From: Ramlibacter sp. | GTDB lineage: Bacteria; Pseudomonadota; Gammaproteobacteria; Burkholderiales; Burkholderiaceae_C | DNA: 64,000 nucleotides | Assembly: GCA_016713005.1 (NCBI GenBank) | Contig: JADJPY010000001.1 | Coordinates: 186,001 to 250,000 of the forward strand | Direction of reading: 5' to 3' | Shown: one piece after another, positions 45,004-52,818 of the stretch | How the letters are laid out: each line of letters opens with the position of its first letter | How positions within the stretch are numbered: the stretch's first letter is position 1 | Translations under genes and position numbers: made by a program | Notes under the pieces: model-generated | What the model was told of the DNA's origin: nothing | The model's database searches: none | Seen by the model: only the letters and a program-made list of their open reading frames with translations

Positions 45004-45245
45004 CGGCCGCGATGGCCTTCCTGCTTGCCAAAGCCGTTTTCTTTGCCCTGCTGTTCACCGCTGCCGCGGTGCTGGTCTGGCTGTCCACGCCCTGGGGCTA
45101 CGGCGGGCGGCTCTACACCCGGCTCGTCCGCAAAGGCTCCGCGTTCGACAACCCCTGGCTGCTGCGTCTGCTGGGCCTGGCCGGCTCGCTCTATGCCGTC
45201 ATTGGCGGGGTGAACACGTGGCTGCGGCTGGTTGAGGTGCGGTGA
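45000..45245 (+). CDS. Small integral membrane protein
   Basis: 81 residues from a GTG that overlaps the VOC stop; an internal Met at 45012 would give 77. Two hydrophobic segments, at about 8-28 and 50-70, flank a WGYGGRLYTRL loop. Not recognised. It follows the VOC gene without a gap, so it is likely co-transcribed. Confidence 0.65.
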   Translation: MTAAMAFLLAKAVFFALLFTAAAVLVWLSTPWGYGGRLYTRLVRKGSAFDNPWLLRLLGLAGSLYAVIGGVNTWLRLVEVR

Positions 45246-45287
45246 CCGTCAGCCGGCCACAGGCCGCCAGAGCCGGAAATTTACAAG

Positions 45288-45341
45288 TAATTGGCCTCCA
45301 GCCCCTGCAGTATCTTGCTGACCCGCTATCAAAAGCATAGC
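45288..45341 (+). repeat. Dispersed repeat, copy 9
   Basis: TAATTGGCCTCCAGCCCC, TATCTTGCTGACCC and the hairpin GCTATCAAAAGCATAGC. It lies in the 315-base gap before the 549-residue membrane protein gene; the rest of that gap holds nothing recognisable. Confidence 0.9.
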
Positions 45342-45560
45342 GATTTTGGCGCCTTGAATTGGCTGAAAGCTTGCGCATCGCCACCTTTTGGGTCAACAGT
45401 TGAGATATCGTCTCCATTGAATAGACACTTTTGAATTACGTCGGCTATAGTGCTGCAGCCTTGCGCGACGTCCGCGCAGCGAGCCCGAGGGGGAGTTTCG
45501 AGTGAACAGAATAAATCGAAGTCGGCATATTGGCGCACGGCCTCTTCCGCGTCTCGACCA

Positions 45561-47210
45561 ATGAATAGTCTTGCCCCTTCGTCTACTCAGCCGAAAGAGA
45601 GGGTGTCTAAACCTTGGCCCTCTTCAATGGCGCTGGCGCTCCTCGCATTAGCTCTTTGGCTGACTTCTTTGGCGCTGGTCGGTCTAGTGCTTTACGCGAA
45701 GCAGAGACAAATACTGGGGACCGAAATTCTGATCATGGGGTGGTTGTCACCACTCATCGGCAACTTCGCGTGGTTCGCAAACCCTTTGTTCCTATGGGCA
45801 CTTCTTCGGCTATGGGCCAAGAACTCAGCGGTCGGGCCAGCGCTGCTTTCCATTCTGTTCTCACTCGATGTGCTACGTTTTTCCACCTACCTGCTTGATG
45901 AGGGCGGAGGCAGCACGCCAGTCTATGGCTATGGGTGGGGGATGGTTCTTTGGTTCGCAGCGTTGTTCATGTTGCTTGCAGCTGTCGGCACGCGCCAGAT
46001 AGAGAAGCGCCTCGATACCCTAAGCGCCGAGGGTACTGACGAATGGCTGCGGCCAATTGGCATCATGGCGTGCGTTGCGGTTCTGATGGGGGCTGGGTAC
46101 CTGGCGATCACAGACCGAAAGCATGCCAATGCCGCGGAGCGGGAACGCTTGTCTGGTCTGGCGTTCAAGCGTGGCCCTGTCTGTGGCGCTGGCGAGCCCT
46201 TCGTGAGTCAACCGTTGCGTCCTGGAACAGGGCCACTTGAGGTCGTCCTTTCGGAGGGGAGCTACACCGGAAGCTCCTCTCCCTTTAATAAGCCGAGCAA
46301 CATGCTGAAGTGGGGCATTCCAGTCCTGAGACTTGGTGACAGGGATTACTCATACTCCATGGTGGGAGATGAGCAGTTGTTGGTGTCTGTGCCCGCTAAA
46401 GGTTCCGCGACGGCTTCATTGGACGTAACCGTGTCAGGCGAAGAGGGACGGCGCCCGATTGCAGCGAAGCTGGTTGAGATAAGTACTGGGCGTATCGTGT
46501 TTGATCAAGTCTGGCAGCCGGAGCGGGGCAACGCGAGGTACTGCCCCGAATACTCCAGCTATCCCAAAAGCACCGAACAACCCAGAAGGCTGCTGATAGA
46601 AGCATTGGGACTGACTCCTGCGCCGGAGACTCCAGCGAAGAAGGCTTCGCCGCCAGCCAAAGCAGCTTACAACCAAGTGATCGGTGTCGTACTAAACGGG
46701 TTCGACGAGCCGGGCGATGCAAAGTCGGTTGACCGAAACCCATCCAACTTTGGCGCGAAGCAGGGGAATGCGGCCACTGGCAGGCGTCCATGGGCCGGTA
46801 ACAGAAACTGCCCCGACGACGTGGGATGGGACGGATGGGGATCGGAAGGGAGTCCTTCCAGGCTTGATACCGGATGGCCGTTCATGGTCGGTGACAAGGC
46901 CTACTATCCGGGCCAGCGCGGGCAATACAAAGCTCTTTGTGCAGGAGGCGACGCCTACCTTTTCGTCTGGGCCGGCAGAGATGGCAAATACTTCTTGAAT
47001 CTTGAGAAACGACGCTTGTCGGATTTCCATCGGCAGTGGGGCGGAGTCGTTGTGATTGACGACAAACGCTTTGTTGGAGGGGAGCACACCATCTCGATCG
47101 ATTCATTGACTGAGGGGGTCGATGGGTTGACTATTGGCTTGGTGGATGAGAAGTCTGGGAAGAAAGCAGTTGTCCGGGCTCCACAGTCGGTCTCGAGGGA
47201 GACTAAGTAG
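45561..47210 (+). CDS. Large membrane-anchored protein of unknown function
   Basis: 549 residues. Four or five hydrophobic segments lie within residues ~20-165, followed by a ~380-residue soluble part with Cys (PVCGAGEP, ARYCPEYS, NRNCPDDVGWDG, KALCAGGDAYLF) that may pair, so the soluble part is probably periplasmic. Blocks SMVGDEQLLVSVPAKG and GGVVVIDDKRFVGGEHTI look beta-rich. No homologue recognised. It is AT-richer than its neighbours, consistent with transfer. The start is one of two options; 45561 precedes the membrane domain best. Confidence 0.65.
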   Translation: MNSLAPSSTQPKERVSKPWPSSMALALLALALWLTSLALVGLVLYAKQRQILGTEILIMGWLSPLIGNFAWFANPLFLWALLRLWAKNSAVGPALLSILFSLDVLRFSTYLLDEGGGSTPVYGYGWGMVLWFAALFMLLAAVGTRQIEKRLDTLSAEGTDEWLRPIGIMACVAVLMGAGYLAITDRKHANAAERERLSGLAFKRGPVCGAGEPFVSQPLRPGTGPLEVVLSEGSYTGSSSPFNKPSNMLKWGIPVLRLGDRDYSYSMVGDEQLLVSVPAKGSATASLDVTVSGEEGRRPIAAKLVEISTGRIVFDQVWQPERGNARYCPEYSSYPKSTEQPRRLLIEALGLTPAPETPAKKASPPAKAAYNQVIGVVLNGFDEPGDAKSVDRNPSNFGAKQGNAATGRRPWAGNRNCPDDVGWDGWGSEGSPSRLDTGWPFMVGDKAYYPGQRGQYKALCAGGDAYLFVWAGRDGKYFLNLEKRRLSDFHRQWGGVVVIDDKRFVGGEHTISIDSLTEGVDGLTIGLVDEKSGKKAVVRAPQSVSRETK

Positions 47211-47294
47211 TTCCGGGTGCTTCGAACTAACGTTGAGCACCGAAAATGACCCTCTCATGCCACGTTGAAAGCCATCGCCTCTGGGAGGTAGTGA

Positions 47295-47477
47295 CGCAGT
47301 GGGCACGAGCACATCGTCGCCCTCGTGCTGGCCAAGTCCGTCGTGCACCAGGAGTTCATCACGAGGCAGGACTTCCACGCCTGGCGAATCCGCTGGCGCA
47401 TCCTGTCGCAGTCCCTCTGGTACGAGACGCCGGCTGGGCTGAAGGCCGAGCAGGCTTCCAGTGCACCTGTTTGGTAG
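47295..47477 (+). pseudogene. Gene remnant, 3' end only
   Basis: An open frame without a start codon, reading AKSVVHQEFITRQDFHAWRI and continuing WRILSQSLWYETP-AGLKAEQA to a TAG. The coherent, protein-like composition suggests the C-terminus of a truncated gene. An in-frame TGA directly precedes it. The surroundings (47211-47489) hold no other gene. Confidence 0.4.
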
Positions 47478-47489
47478 GAAAACACATCC

Positions 47490-48248
47490 ATGACTTCACC
47501 CCAACCCATGGCCGTACCCCCGGCCGAGGACGACGAGGACGCCTATGTCTTTGTCGATCACCGCGAGGAAGAGACCTCCATCGTCGAATACGTCTCGGCG
47601 CAGCTCGCGCCCGAAGACGCGCTGGAGGTGGACGAGGACGACGGGCAGATCACCGTGCGCCATCGCGGGCAGGCACATGCCATCCCGCTGCAGTTCTCGC
47701 CGCACGACCGCTACGTGATGATCTCGTCGCTGGCCGAGTTGCTGGCCGGGCGCTACCGGTTCTTTGTGCTCAAGCCGTCGCTGGATGGCGACACCCACGG
47801 CCTGCTGGTGGTGCCCGAGGCCGATGCGCAGGGCTGGCCGACGGTACCGGATCATCTGCTGCCGCTGGACAAGGGCTACGACTACTTCGGCGGCATCCGC
47901 GTGCCCTACCTCAACCACGAGGACGCCGCCCCGGGGTTTGAAGAAGACCGCGAGCGTGTGGCCGCAGCCAAGGACGCGATGGGCGGGCTGGTGCAGGCGC
48001 TGTTTTCCGGCAAGCTGGACGCGAGTGCGGCGGCCCTGCTGGCCCAGGCAGCGATGAAGGACCCGGAGGCGCGCAAGGCCGCCGAGGGCAAGACCGAAGC
48101 CGAGCTGGCCGCCGAAATCCAGCAGGCCTTTGGCGAGGCCCTGTCGTCGCCCGAACTGGCCCAGAACCGCCGCGAGATGGATCAGGCCTTGGCCGATCTC
48201 AAAGCCCTGACCAACCCGCCGCCCAAGCCGTGGTGGAAGGTCTGGTGA
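47490..48248 (+). CDS. Hypothetical acidic protein
   Basis: 252 residues, strongly acidic N-terminal half (PPAEDDEDAYVFVDH, EVDEDDGQIT). A compact middle part has SSLAELLAGRYRFFVLKPSL and LLPLDKGYDYFGGIRVPY. The C-terminus ends in PPPKPWWKVW, short and basic. No domain recognised. No signal peptide. GGAAAACACATCC precedes the start. A repeat copy follows 15 bases downstream. Confidence 0.75.
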   Translation: MTSPQPMAVPPAEDDEDAYVFVDHREEETSIVEYVSAQLAPEDALEVDEDDGQITVRHRGQAHAIPLQFSPHDRYVMISSLAELLAGRYRFFVLKPSLDGDTHGLLVVPEADAQGWPTVPDHLLPLDKGYDYFGGIRVPYLNHEDAAPGFEEDRERVAAAKDAMGGLVQALFSGKLDASAAALLAQAAMKDPEARKAAEGKTEAELAAEIQQAFGEALSSPELAQNRREMDQALADLKALTNPPPKPWWKVW

Positions 48249-48262
48249 GGGAATTCTGAGGG

Positions 48263-48316
48263 AAATCGGCCTCCAGCCCCCGTGGTTGCTGGCTGATCCG
48301 CTACAAAATCGATAGC
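48263..48316 (+). repeat. Dispersed repeat, copy 10
   Basis: AAATCGGCCTCCAGCCCCCGTGG, TTGCTGGCTGATCC and the hairpin GCTACAAAATCGATAGC, lying between the convergent hypothetical and VOC genes, whose 3' ends it nearly touches. It could serve as a bidirectional transcript end. Confidence 0.9.
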
Positions 48317-48320
48317 AGTC

Positions 48321-48728
48321 TTACCGGGGCCCGACAGCCTCAGGCGCATGGCAGGCCACGCACAGCTTGTTGCTGTCGGGGTCGCGAAAATACGCGCCCC
48401 AGTAGTTGGCGTGGTAGTGCGGGCGCAGGCCGGGCTCGCCCTCGGATGTGCCGCCGTGGGCCAGCGCGGTGCGGTAGGCCGCATCCACCGTGGCGCGGTC
48501 GGCGGCGGAAAATGCGGTCATCTGCCCGTTGCCGGGCGCATGCGGCTGGCCGTTGTAGGGCTTGCAGATCACAAACAGCGGGCGCTGGCCGCCCGCGCTG
48601 TGCCAGCCGGCCCAGGGCTTGTCGGGTTCGCAAAAGCGCAATTCCAGGCCCAGGGCCTGCATCAGCGGCGTGTAAAACGCCAGCGCGCGCTCAAAGTCGG
48701 TGACGCTGACGAAAACGTGCGAGAACAT
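48321..48728 (-). CDS. VOC family (glyoxalase-like) protein
   Basis: 135 residues: MFSHVFVSVTDFERALAFYT, then a PLMQALGLEL strand, VICKPYNGQPHAPGNGQMTA and HYHANYWGAYFRDPDSNKLC, a single VOC unit of the PF00903-like type. The metal site may include His6 and a Glu/Asp near the end. Substrate unknown. Downstream of ridA by 41 bases on the same strand. Confidence 0.85.
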   Translation of the reverse strand: MFSHVFVSVTDFERALAFYTPLMQALGLELRFCEPDKPWAGWHSAGGQRPLFVICKPYNGQPHAPGNGQMTAFSAADRATVDAAYRTALAHGGTSEGEPGLRPHYHANYWGAYFRDPDSNKLCVACHAPEAVGPR

Positions 48729-48769
48729 GGCGCGGGCCCCGCGTGCTGGCGTTCGGGTTGGCGCGCGCC

Positions 48770-49228
48770 TCAGCCCAGCTCGGCGATGAGCTCGATCTCC
48801 ACGCAGGCCCCCATGGGGATCTGCGCCACGCCAAAGGCGCTGCGCGCATGCGCGCCGGCCGGGCCGAACACCTGCGCCAGCAACTCCGAGCAGCCGTTGG
48901 TGACGAGGTGGTGCTCGGTAAAAGTGGGGGCGGAGTTGACCAGGCTCATCACCTTGACGATGCGGCGCACGCGAGAGAGGTCGCCCCCGCAGGCGGCCTG
49001 CAGCGTGCCCATCAGGTCGATGGCAATGGCGCGCGCGGCGGCCTTGCCCTCTTCGGTGGTCATGTCGCGGCCCAGCTGGCCCACCCAGGGCTTGCCGTCG
49101 CGTTTGGCGATGTGGCCGCTGACAAAGACGAGCGCACCGGTCTGCACATAGGGCACATAGGCCGCCGCCGGCACGGAAACGGGGGGCAGGGTGATGCCCA
49201 GTTCGGATAGTTTGTCGTAGACGCTCAT
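48770..49228 (-). CDS. RidA/YjgF family protein
   Basis: 152 residues with the family body: GALVFVSGHIAKRDGKPWVG, RAIAIDLMGTLQAACGGDL, VMSLVNSAPTFTEHHLV and HARSAFGVAQIPMGACVEIE. This is the longer RidA subgroup with an N-terminal extension (MSVYDKLSELGITLPP). RidA deaminates reactive enamine or imine intermediates. Its start overlaps the transglutaminase stop (ATGA), so it is translated from the amidoligase-cluster transcript. The reason for that link is unknown. Confidence 0.9.
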   Translation of the reverse strand: MSVYDKLSELGITLPPVSVPAAAYVPYVQTGALVFVSGHIAKRDGKPWVGQLGRDMTTEEGKAAARAIAIDLMGTLQAACGGDLSRVRRIVKVMSLVNSAPTFTEHHLVTNGCSELLAQVFGPAGAHARSAFGVAQIPMGACVEIELIAELG

Positions 49229-50166
49229 GACTGCTCCTGTGATTGTTGTGCGGTGTTGCCGTGCTCCGTGCCGGCATCGGGCGCTTCGGATTCGTCCATC
49301 GGCGCCACCGTCACTGCGACCGAAAGTGTATGCCGCGCGCCGCCGTGGATCACGCCGCGCATGGGTGAGATGTCGGAAAAATCGCGCCCCAGCGCCAGCG
49401 TGACGTAGTCCTCGCCGGGCGGGCGGTTGTTGGTGGGGTCCAGGTCCCACCAGCCGCCCTGCGGCCCGGGCACGTACACCGACACCCAGGCGTGGGAGGC
49501 GTCGGCGCCGATCAGCCGCGGCTGGCCCTCGGGCGGGTGCGTCAGCATGTAGCCGCTCACGTAGCGCGCGGCCAGGCCCATGGCGCGCAGGCAGCCCAGC
49601 ATGATGTGGGCGAAGTCCTGGCAAACGCCGCGGCGCTGGGCCAGCGCCTCCAGGGTGGGGGTGTGGACTTCGGTGCTGTCGGCCTCGTAGGTGAAGTCAC
49701 CGTGGATGCGCTCCATCAGGTCGCGCGCGGCCATCATCAGCGGCATGCCGGGCGCAAAACTGGCGCGGGCATAGGCCGCAAAGTCGCCGTGGCGCGGCAC
49801 GTGCGGCGAGGCGTAGCTGAACTCGGTGGCCGCCTCCCATCCGGCGCCCGCGTGGTAGCGGAACTGCTCGCGCACCGCATCCCAGGTGATGTCGCTGCGC
49901 GGGGCATCGCGCCCGAAGGTGCGCACCAGGCTGTCGGCCACCACAACCAGCTCGTCGTGGGCGTTCTGCAACGAAAAAAAGGTCCGCGCATTGCCGAACA
50001 CGTCGACCGATTCGCTCAGCGACGCCGGCTCGGGCCGCACGTCCAGGTGGTGCGACAGAAGTTGCTGGTATGGCGTGTCCAGCGGCTTGAGGTGGGTGAC
50101 GTGCTGGGCCGTCTCCACCGGTGGCGAATAGTCGTAGCGGGTCTCGTGGACGACGTGCAGCAGCAT
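49225..50166 (-). CDS. Transglutaminase-like cysteine peptidase/amidotransferase
   Basis: 313 residues. An N-terminal beta-rich domain (LHVVHETRYDYSPPV) typical of bacterial transglutaminase-like proteins precedes a core with C182 (RRGVCQDFAH), H225 (SHAWVSVYV) and D243 (DLDPTNN). No signal peptide, so cytoplasmic. Its start lies 13 bases after the ATP-grasp/Alpha-E gene stop, and its stop overlaps ridA. It is part of the proposed amide-bond-forming system of this locus. Confidence 0.88.
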   Translation of the reverse strand: MLLHVVHETRYDYSPPVETAQHVTHLKPLDTPYQQLLSHHLDVRPEPASLSESVDVFGNARTFFSLQNAHDELVVVADSLVRTFGRDAPRSDITWDAVREQFRYHAGAGWEAATEFSYASPHVPRHGDFAAYARASFAPGMPLMMAARDLMERIHGDFTYEADSTEVHTPTLEALAQRRGVCQDFAHIMLGCLRAMGLAARYVSGYMLTHPPEGQPRLIGADASHAWVSVYVPGPQGGWWDLDPTNNRPPGEDYVTLALGRDFSDISPMRGVIHGGARHTLSVAVTVAPMDESEAPDAGTEHGNTAQQSQEQS

Positions 50167-50179
50167 GATCGCGGCGGGC

Positions 50180-52801
50180 TCAGACGCCCAGGCTGAATTC
50201 GCCGTCGCCCGAGTGCGTGAAATACATCGCGCTGATGTCGTCCGACAGCCCGAACGCCGCGTCCATGCAGCCGTCCAGCAGGCCGTGCAGCAGCGCGTCG
50301 TTGCCGGAGATCTCGGCCACATTCCAGCGCGCGGGTTGCGGCACCTTCAGTGAAAGCAGGCCGGGCTCGCCCTCGGCGGCGCCGGCCAGGCGGGCCAGCC
50401 GGCCGTGCAGCGTCTGTGCCACCCAGCCCAGCGAGCGCGGGTTGTCGCGGTCCAGCACCAGCAGGTCCAGCAGCGCCGACATCTCGCGGCTTTGCTGGTA
50501 CTGCGCATGGAAGGTGATGGTGCTGTCAAACAGCGAGAGCACGGCTTCGAAGCCACCGTCGTCGTCCAGGGCGCCGGTCTCCAGCGCGCGCGAGAGCGCA
50601 CCCGCCAGGAACGCCAGCCGCTCGATGTGGCGGCCGATCGACAGCAGCCGCCAGCCGTCGTCGCGGGTCATGCGGTCGGTCTGCGCGCCGGTGATCGCGG
50701 CCAGGTGCGCGCTGGTGGATTCCAGCAGCCGCAGCGCGTCCACGGGGGACCACTCGGCCTCGGCGGCGGCTTCGGCGCAGCGGCGGCGCAGGCTGTCGTC
50801 GGCCTGCACGATGATGTTCCATTGCTCGCGCGAGAGCCGCTCACGCACGGCCGACGCCGCGCTGCGCAGCGCCTGCAGGTTGGACGCCACACTGGTGGCG
50901 CCGGCAACGTCGCCCAGGCTGGCGATCAGCGATCGCTCGAACACGCGGCGTGACTGCGTGGCCGGTGGCACATCGGGCAACACCAGGCCGCAATAGCGCG
51001 TCAGCGCCGACAGCCATTTCAGCAGTGGCTGGGACGACTGGTTTTCGCCATTGAGGCTCTCCAGCGTGATGGCGGCCAGGCGCACGGTGTTTTCGGCGCG
51101 CTCGGTGTAGCGGCCCAGCCAGAACAGGTTCTCGGCGGCGCGGCTGGTGACCAGGCGCTTGCGCTGGGCCACGGAAACCGGTGCGTCGTGCGGATGCAGC
51201 AGCGTGGTGCGGTCGACCTGCTCGCCGCGCGCACTGTCGACCCGCACCCAGGCGTCGGCGCTGCTGCCCCCGCGCTGCATCGAGGCAATGCCTGCGGTGG
51301 TGCTGCCAAGGCGAACCAGTCCACCGGGCAGCACGCGCCAGGACTGGGGCCCGTCGGAGACGGCAAACACGCGAAGCATCACCGGGCGCTGCACCATGCG
51401 CCCGCTGCCGCCGGGTGCTCCACCGCGCCAGCTGGGCAACTGCGACAGCGGCAGGTTCTGCTGCACGGTGTGCTCGTCGCCCTGGCGCAGGATGCGGCCC
51501 GCCCATTCGTCGATCTCGCGCGGCGACAGATGGTGGCCCAGCACGGCGTCGAAACTGCCGTGGCTGGCCGCTCCGGGGTAGGTGGGCTTGATGGCGTACT
51601 CGCCCAGCTGGGGCAACACTTCGTCCAGCGCCGCGCGCTCGCCGCACCACCAGGTGGGCAGCGCGGGCAGCAGGAGCTCTTCGCCCAGCAGGTGGCGCGA
51701 CAGCGCCGGCAGGAAGCCCAGCAGCGCGGGCGACTCCAGGAAGGCGCTGCCAGGCGCGTTGGCCACCAGCACATTGCCCGCGCGCACCGCCTGCAGCAGG
51801 CCGGGCACGCCCAGGGTGGAGTCGCTGCGCAGCTCCAGGGGGTCCAGGAACTCGTCGTCCAGACGCTTGAGCAGGCCGTGCACAGGCTCCAGGCCTTGCA
51901 GCGTCTTGAGGTACAGGCGCTGGTCGCGCACGGTGAGGTCGCTGCCTTCCACCAGCGTCACGCCCAGATAGCGCGCAAGGTAGGCGTGCTCAAAGTACGT
52001 CTCGTTGTACGGGCCAGGTGTCAGCAGCGCGATGTGCGAGTCCGCGCCCGCGGGGCTCATGCTGCGCAGCCCGTCCATCAGCGCGCGGTAGGTGGCGGCC
52101 AGCCGCTGCACGCCCATGCCTTCAAAGGCCTGGGGGAACAGCCGCGAGATGATCAGGCGGTTCTCCAGCAGGTAGCCCAGTCCCGAGGGCGCCTGCGTGC
52201 GCTGTGACACCACCCACCAGTTGCCGTCGGGGCCGCGGCCCAGGTCAAAGGCGGCGATGTGCAGGTGGGTGCCGCAGGCCGGTCGCACGCCGTGCAGCGT
52301 TCGCAGGTAACCCGGGTGGCCGTGCACCAGCGCGGGCGGCAAGAGCGCGCGCGACAGCAGCTCCTGGGGGCCATAGACGTCGGCCATCACACGGTCCAGC
52401 AGGCGAACGCGCTGCAGCACGCCGGTTTCGATCTGTTGCCAGGCCTGCGGGGGCACCACCAGCGGGAACAGGTCCAGCGCCCAGGGTCGCTGGGGTCCGT
52501 TGGCGTCGGCGTAGACGTTGTAGGTGACGCCGTTGTCGCGGATCTGGCGCTGCAGCTGTGTCGTCAGCGTGTCCAGGTTGCCCAGGCCGCCCGGGCCAAG
52601 ATGGTTGAAGAATTCGGCCCAATCCCCCGCCAGTGCTTGTTCTTGTGCTATTGATTTGATAGCGTCCGGGGACTCCGGTGCCGCCGTGCCGCGCAACTCG
52701 TCAAAGTGGCCCGCCGACGCATGGGGCGCCAGCGAAGCCGCCAGGGCTGCCGGGGACTGGCGCTCGCCGCCGTCGAACAGGGATTCGATGTTGCTCTCCA
52801 C
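50180..52801 (-). CDS. Fusion of circularly permuted ATP-grasp and Alpha-E domains
   Basis: 873 residues. The ATP-grasp part (about 70-540) has the DUF404/DUF407 blocks WWVVSQRTQAPSGLGYLLEN, LTPGPYNETYFEHAYLARYL, VHGLLKRLDDEFLDPLELRS and VLPGGLVRLG. The Alpha-E part (about 552-865) begins AAENLFWLGRYTERAENT. It is predicted to form amide bonds in peptides or proteins; substrate unknown. Where the separate paralogue at 59033 has E168-D169-N170 (acidic, metal-ligand-like), this one has S199-Q200-R201. Residues about 45-61 come from a dispersed-repeat copy. First-listed partner genes: the transglutaminase downstream and DUF2126 upstream. Confidence 0.9.
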   Translation of the reverse strand: MESNIESLFDGGERQSPAALAASLAPHASAGHFDELRGTAAPESPDAIKSIAQEQALAGDWAEFFNHLGPGGLGNLDTLTTQLQRQIRDNGVTYNVYADANGPQRPWALDLFPLVVPPQAWQQIETGVLQRVRLLDRVMADVYGPQELLSRALLPPALVHGHPGYLRTLHGVRPACGTHLHIAAFDLGRGPDGNWWVVSQRTQAPSGLGYLLENRLIISRLFPQAFEGMGVQRLAATYRALMDGLRSMSPAGADSHIALLTPGPYNETYFEHAYLARYLGVTLVEGSDLTVRDQRLYLKTLQGLEPVHGLLKRLDDEFLDPLELRSDSTLGVPGLLQAVRAGNVLVANAPGSAFLESPALLGFLPALSRHLLGEELLLPALPTWWCGERAALDEVLPQLGEYAIKPTYPGAASHGSFDAVLGHHLSPREIDEWAGRILRQGDEHTVQQNLPLSQLPSWRGGAPGGSGRMVQRPVMLRVFAVSDGPQSWRVLPGGLVRLGSTTAGIASMQRGGSSADAWVRVDSARGEQVDRTTLLHPHDAPVSVAQRKRLVTSRAAENLFWLGRYTERAENTVRLAAITLESLNGENQSSQPLLKWLSALTRYCGLVLPDVPPATQSRRVFERSLIASLGDVAGATSVASNLQALRSAASAVRERLSREQWNIIVQADDSLRRRCAEAAAEAEWSPVDALRLLESTSAHLAAITGAQTDRMTRDDGWRLLSIGRHIERLAFLAGALSRALETGALDDDGGFEAVLSLFDSTITFHAQYQQSREMSALLDLLVLDRDNPRSLGWVAQTLHGRLARLAGAAEGEPGLLSLKVPQPARWNVAEISGNDALLHGLLDGCMDAAFGLSDDISAMYFTHSGDGEFSLGV
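52622..52663 (+). repeat. Dispersed repeat, copy 11, inside the ATP-grasp/Alpha-E gene
   Basis: CCCCCGCCAGTGCTTG, TTCTTGTGCTATTGATTTGATAGC. The head is shortened. It is read in frame as residues 45-61 (PDAIKSIAQEQALAGDW) in the variable N-terminal leader. Confidence 0.78.
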
Positions 52802-52818
52802 GTCACCGGATTGTCACA

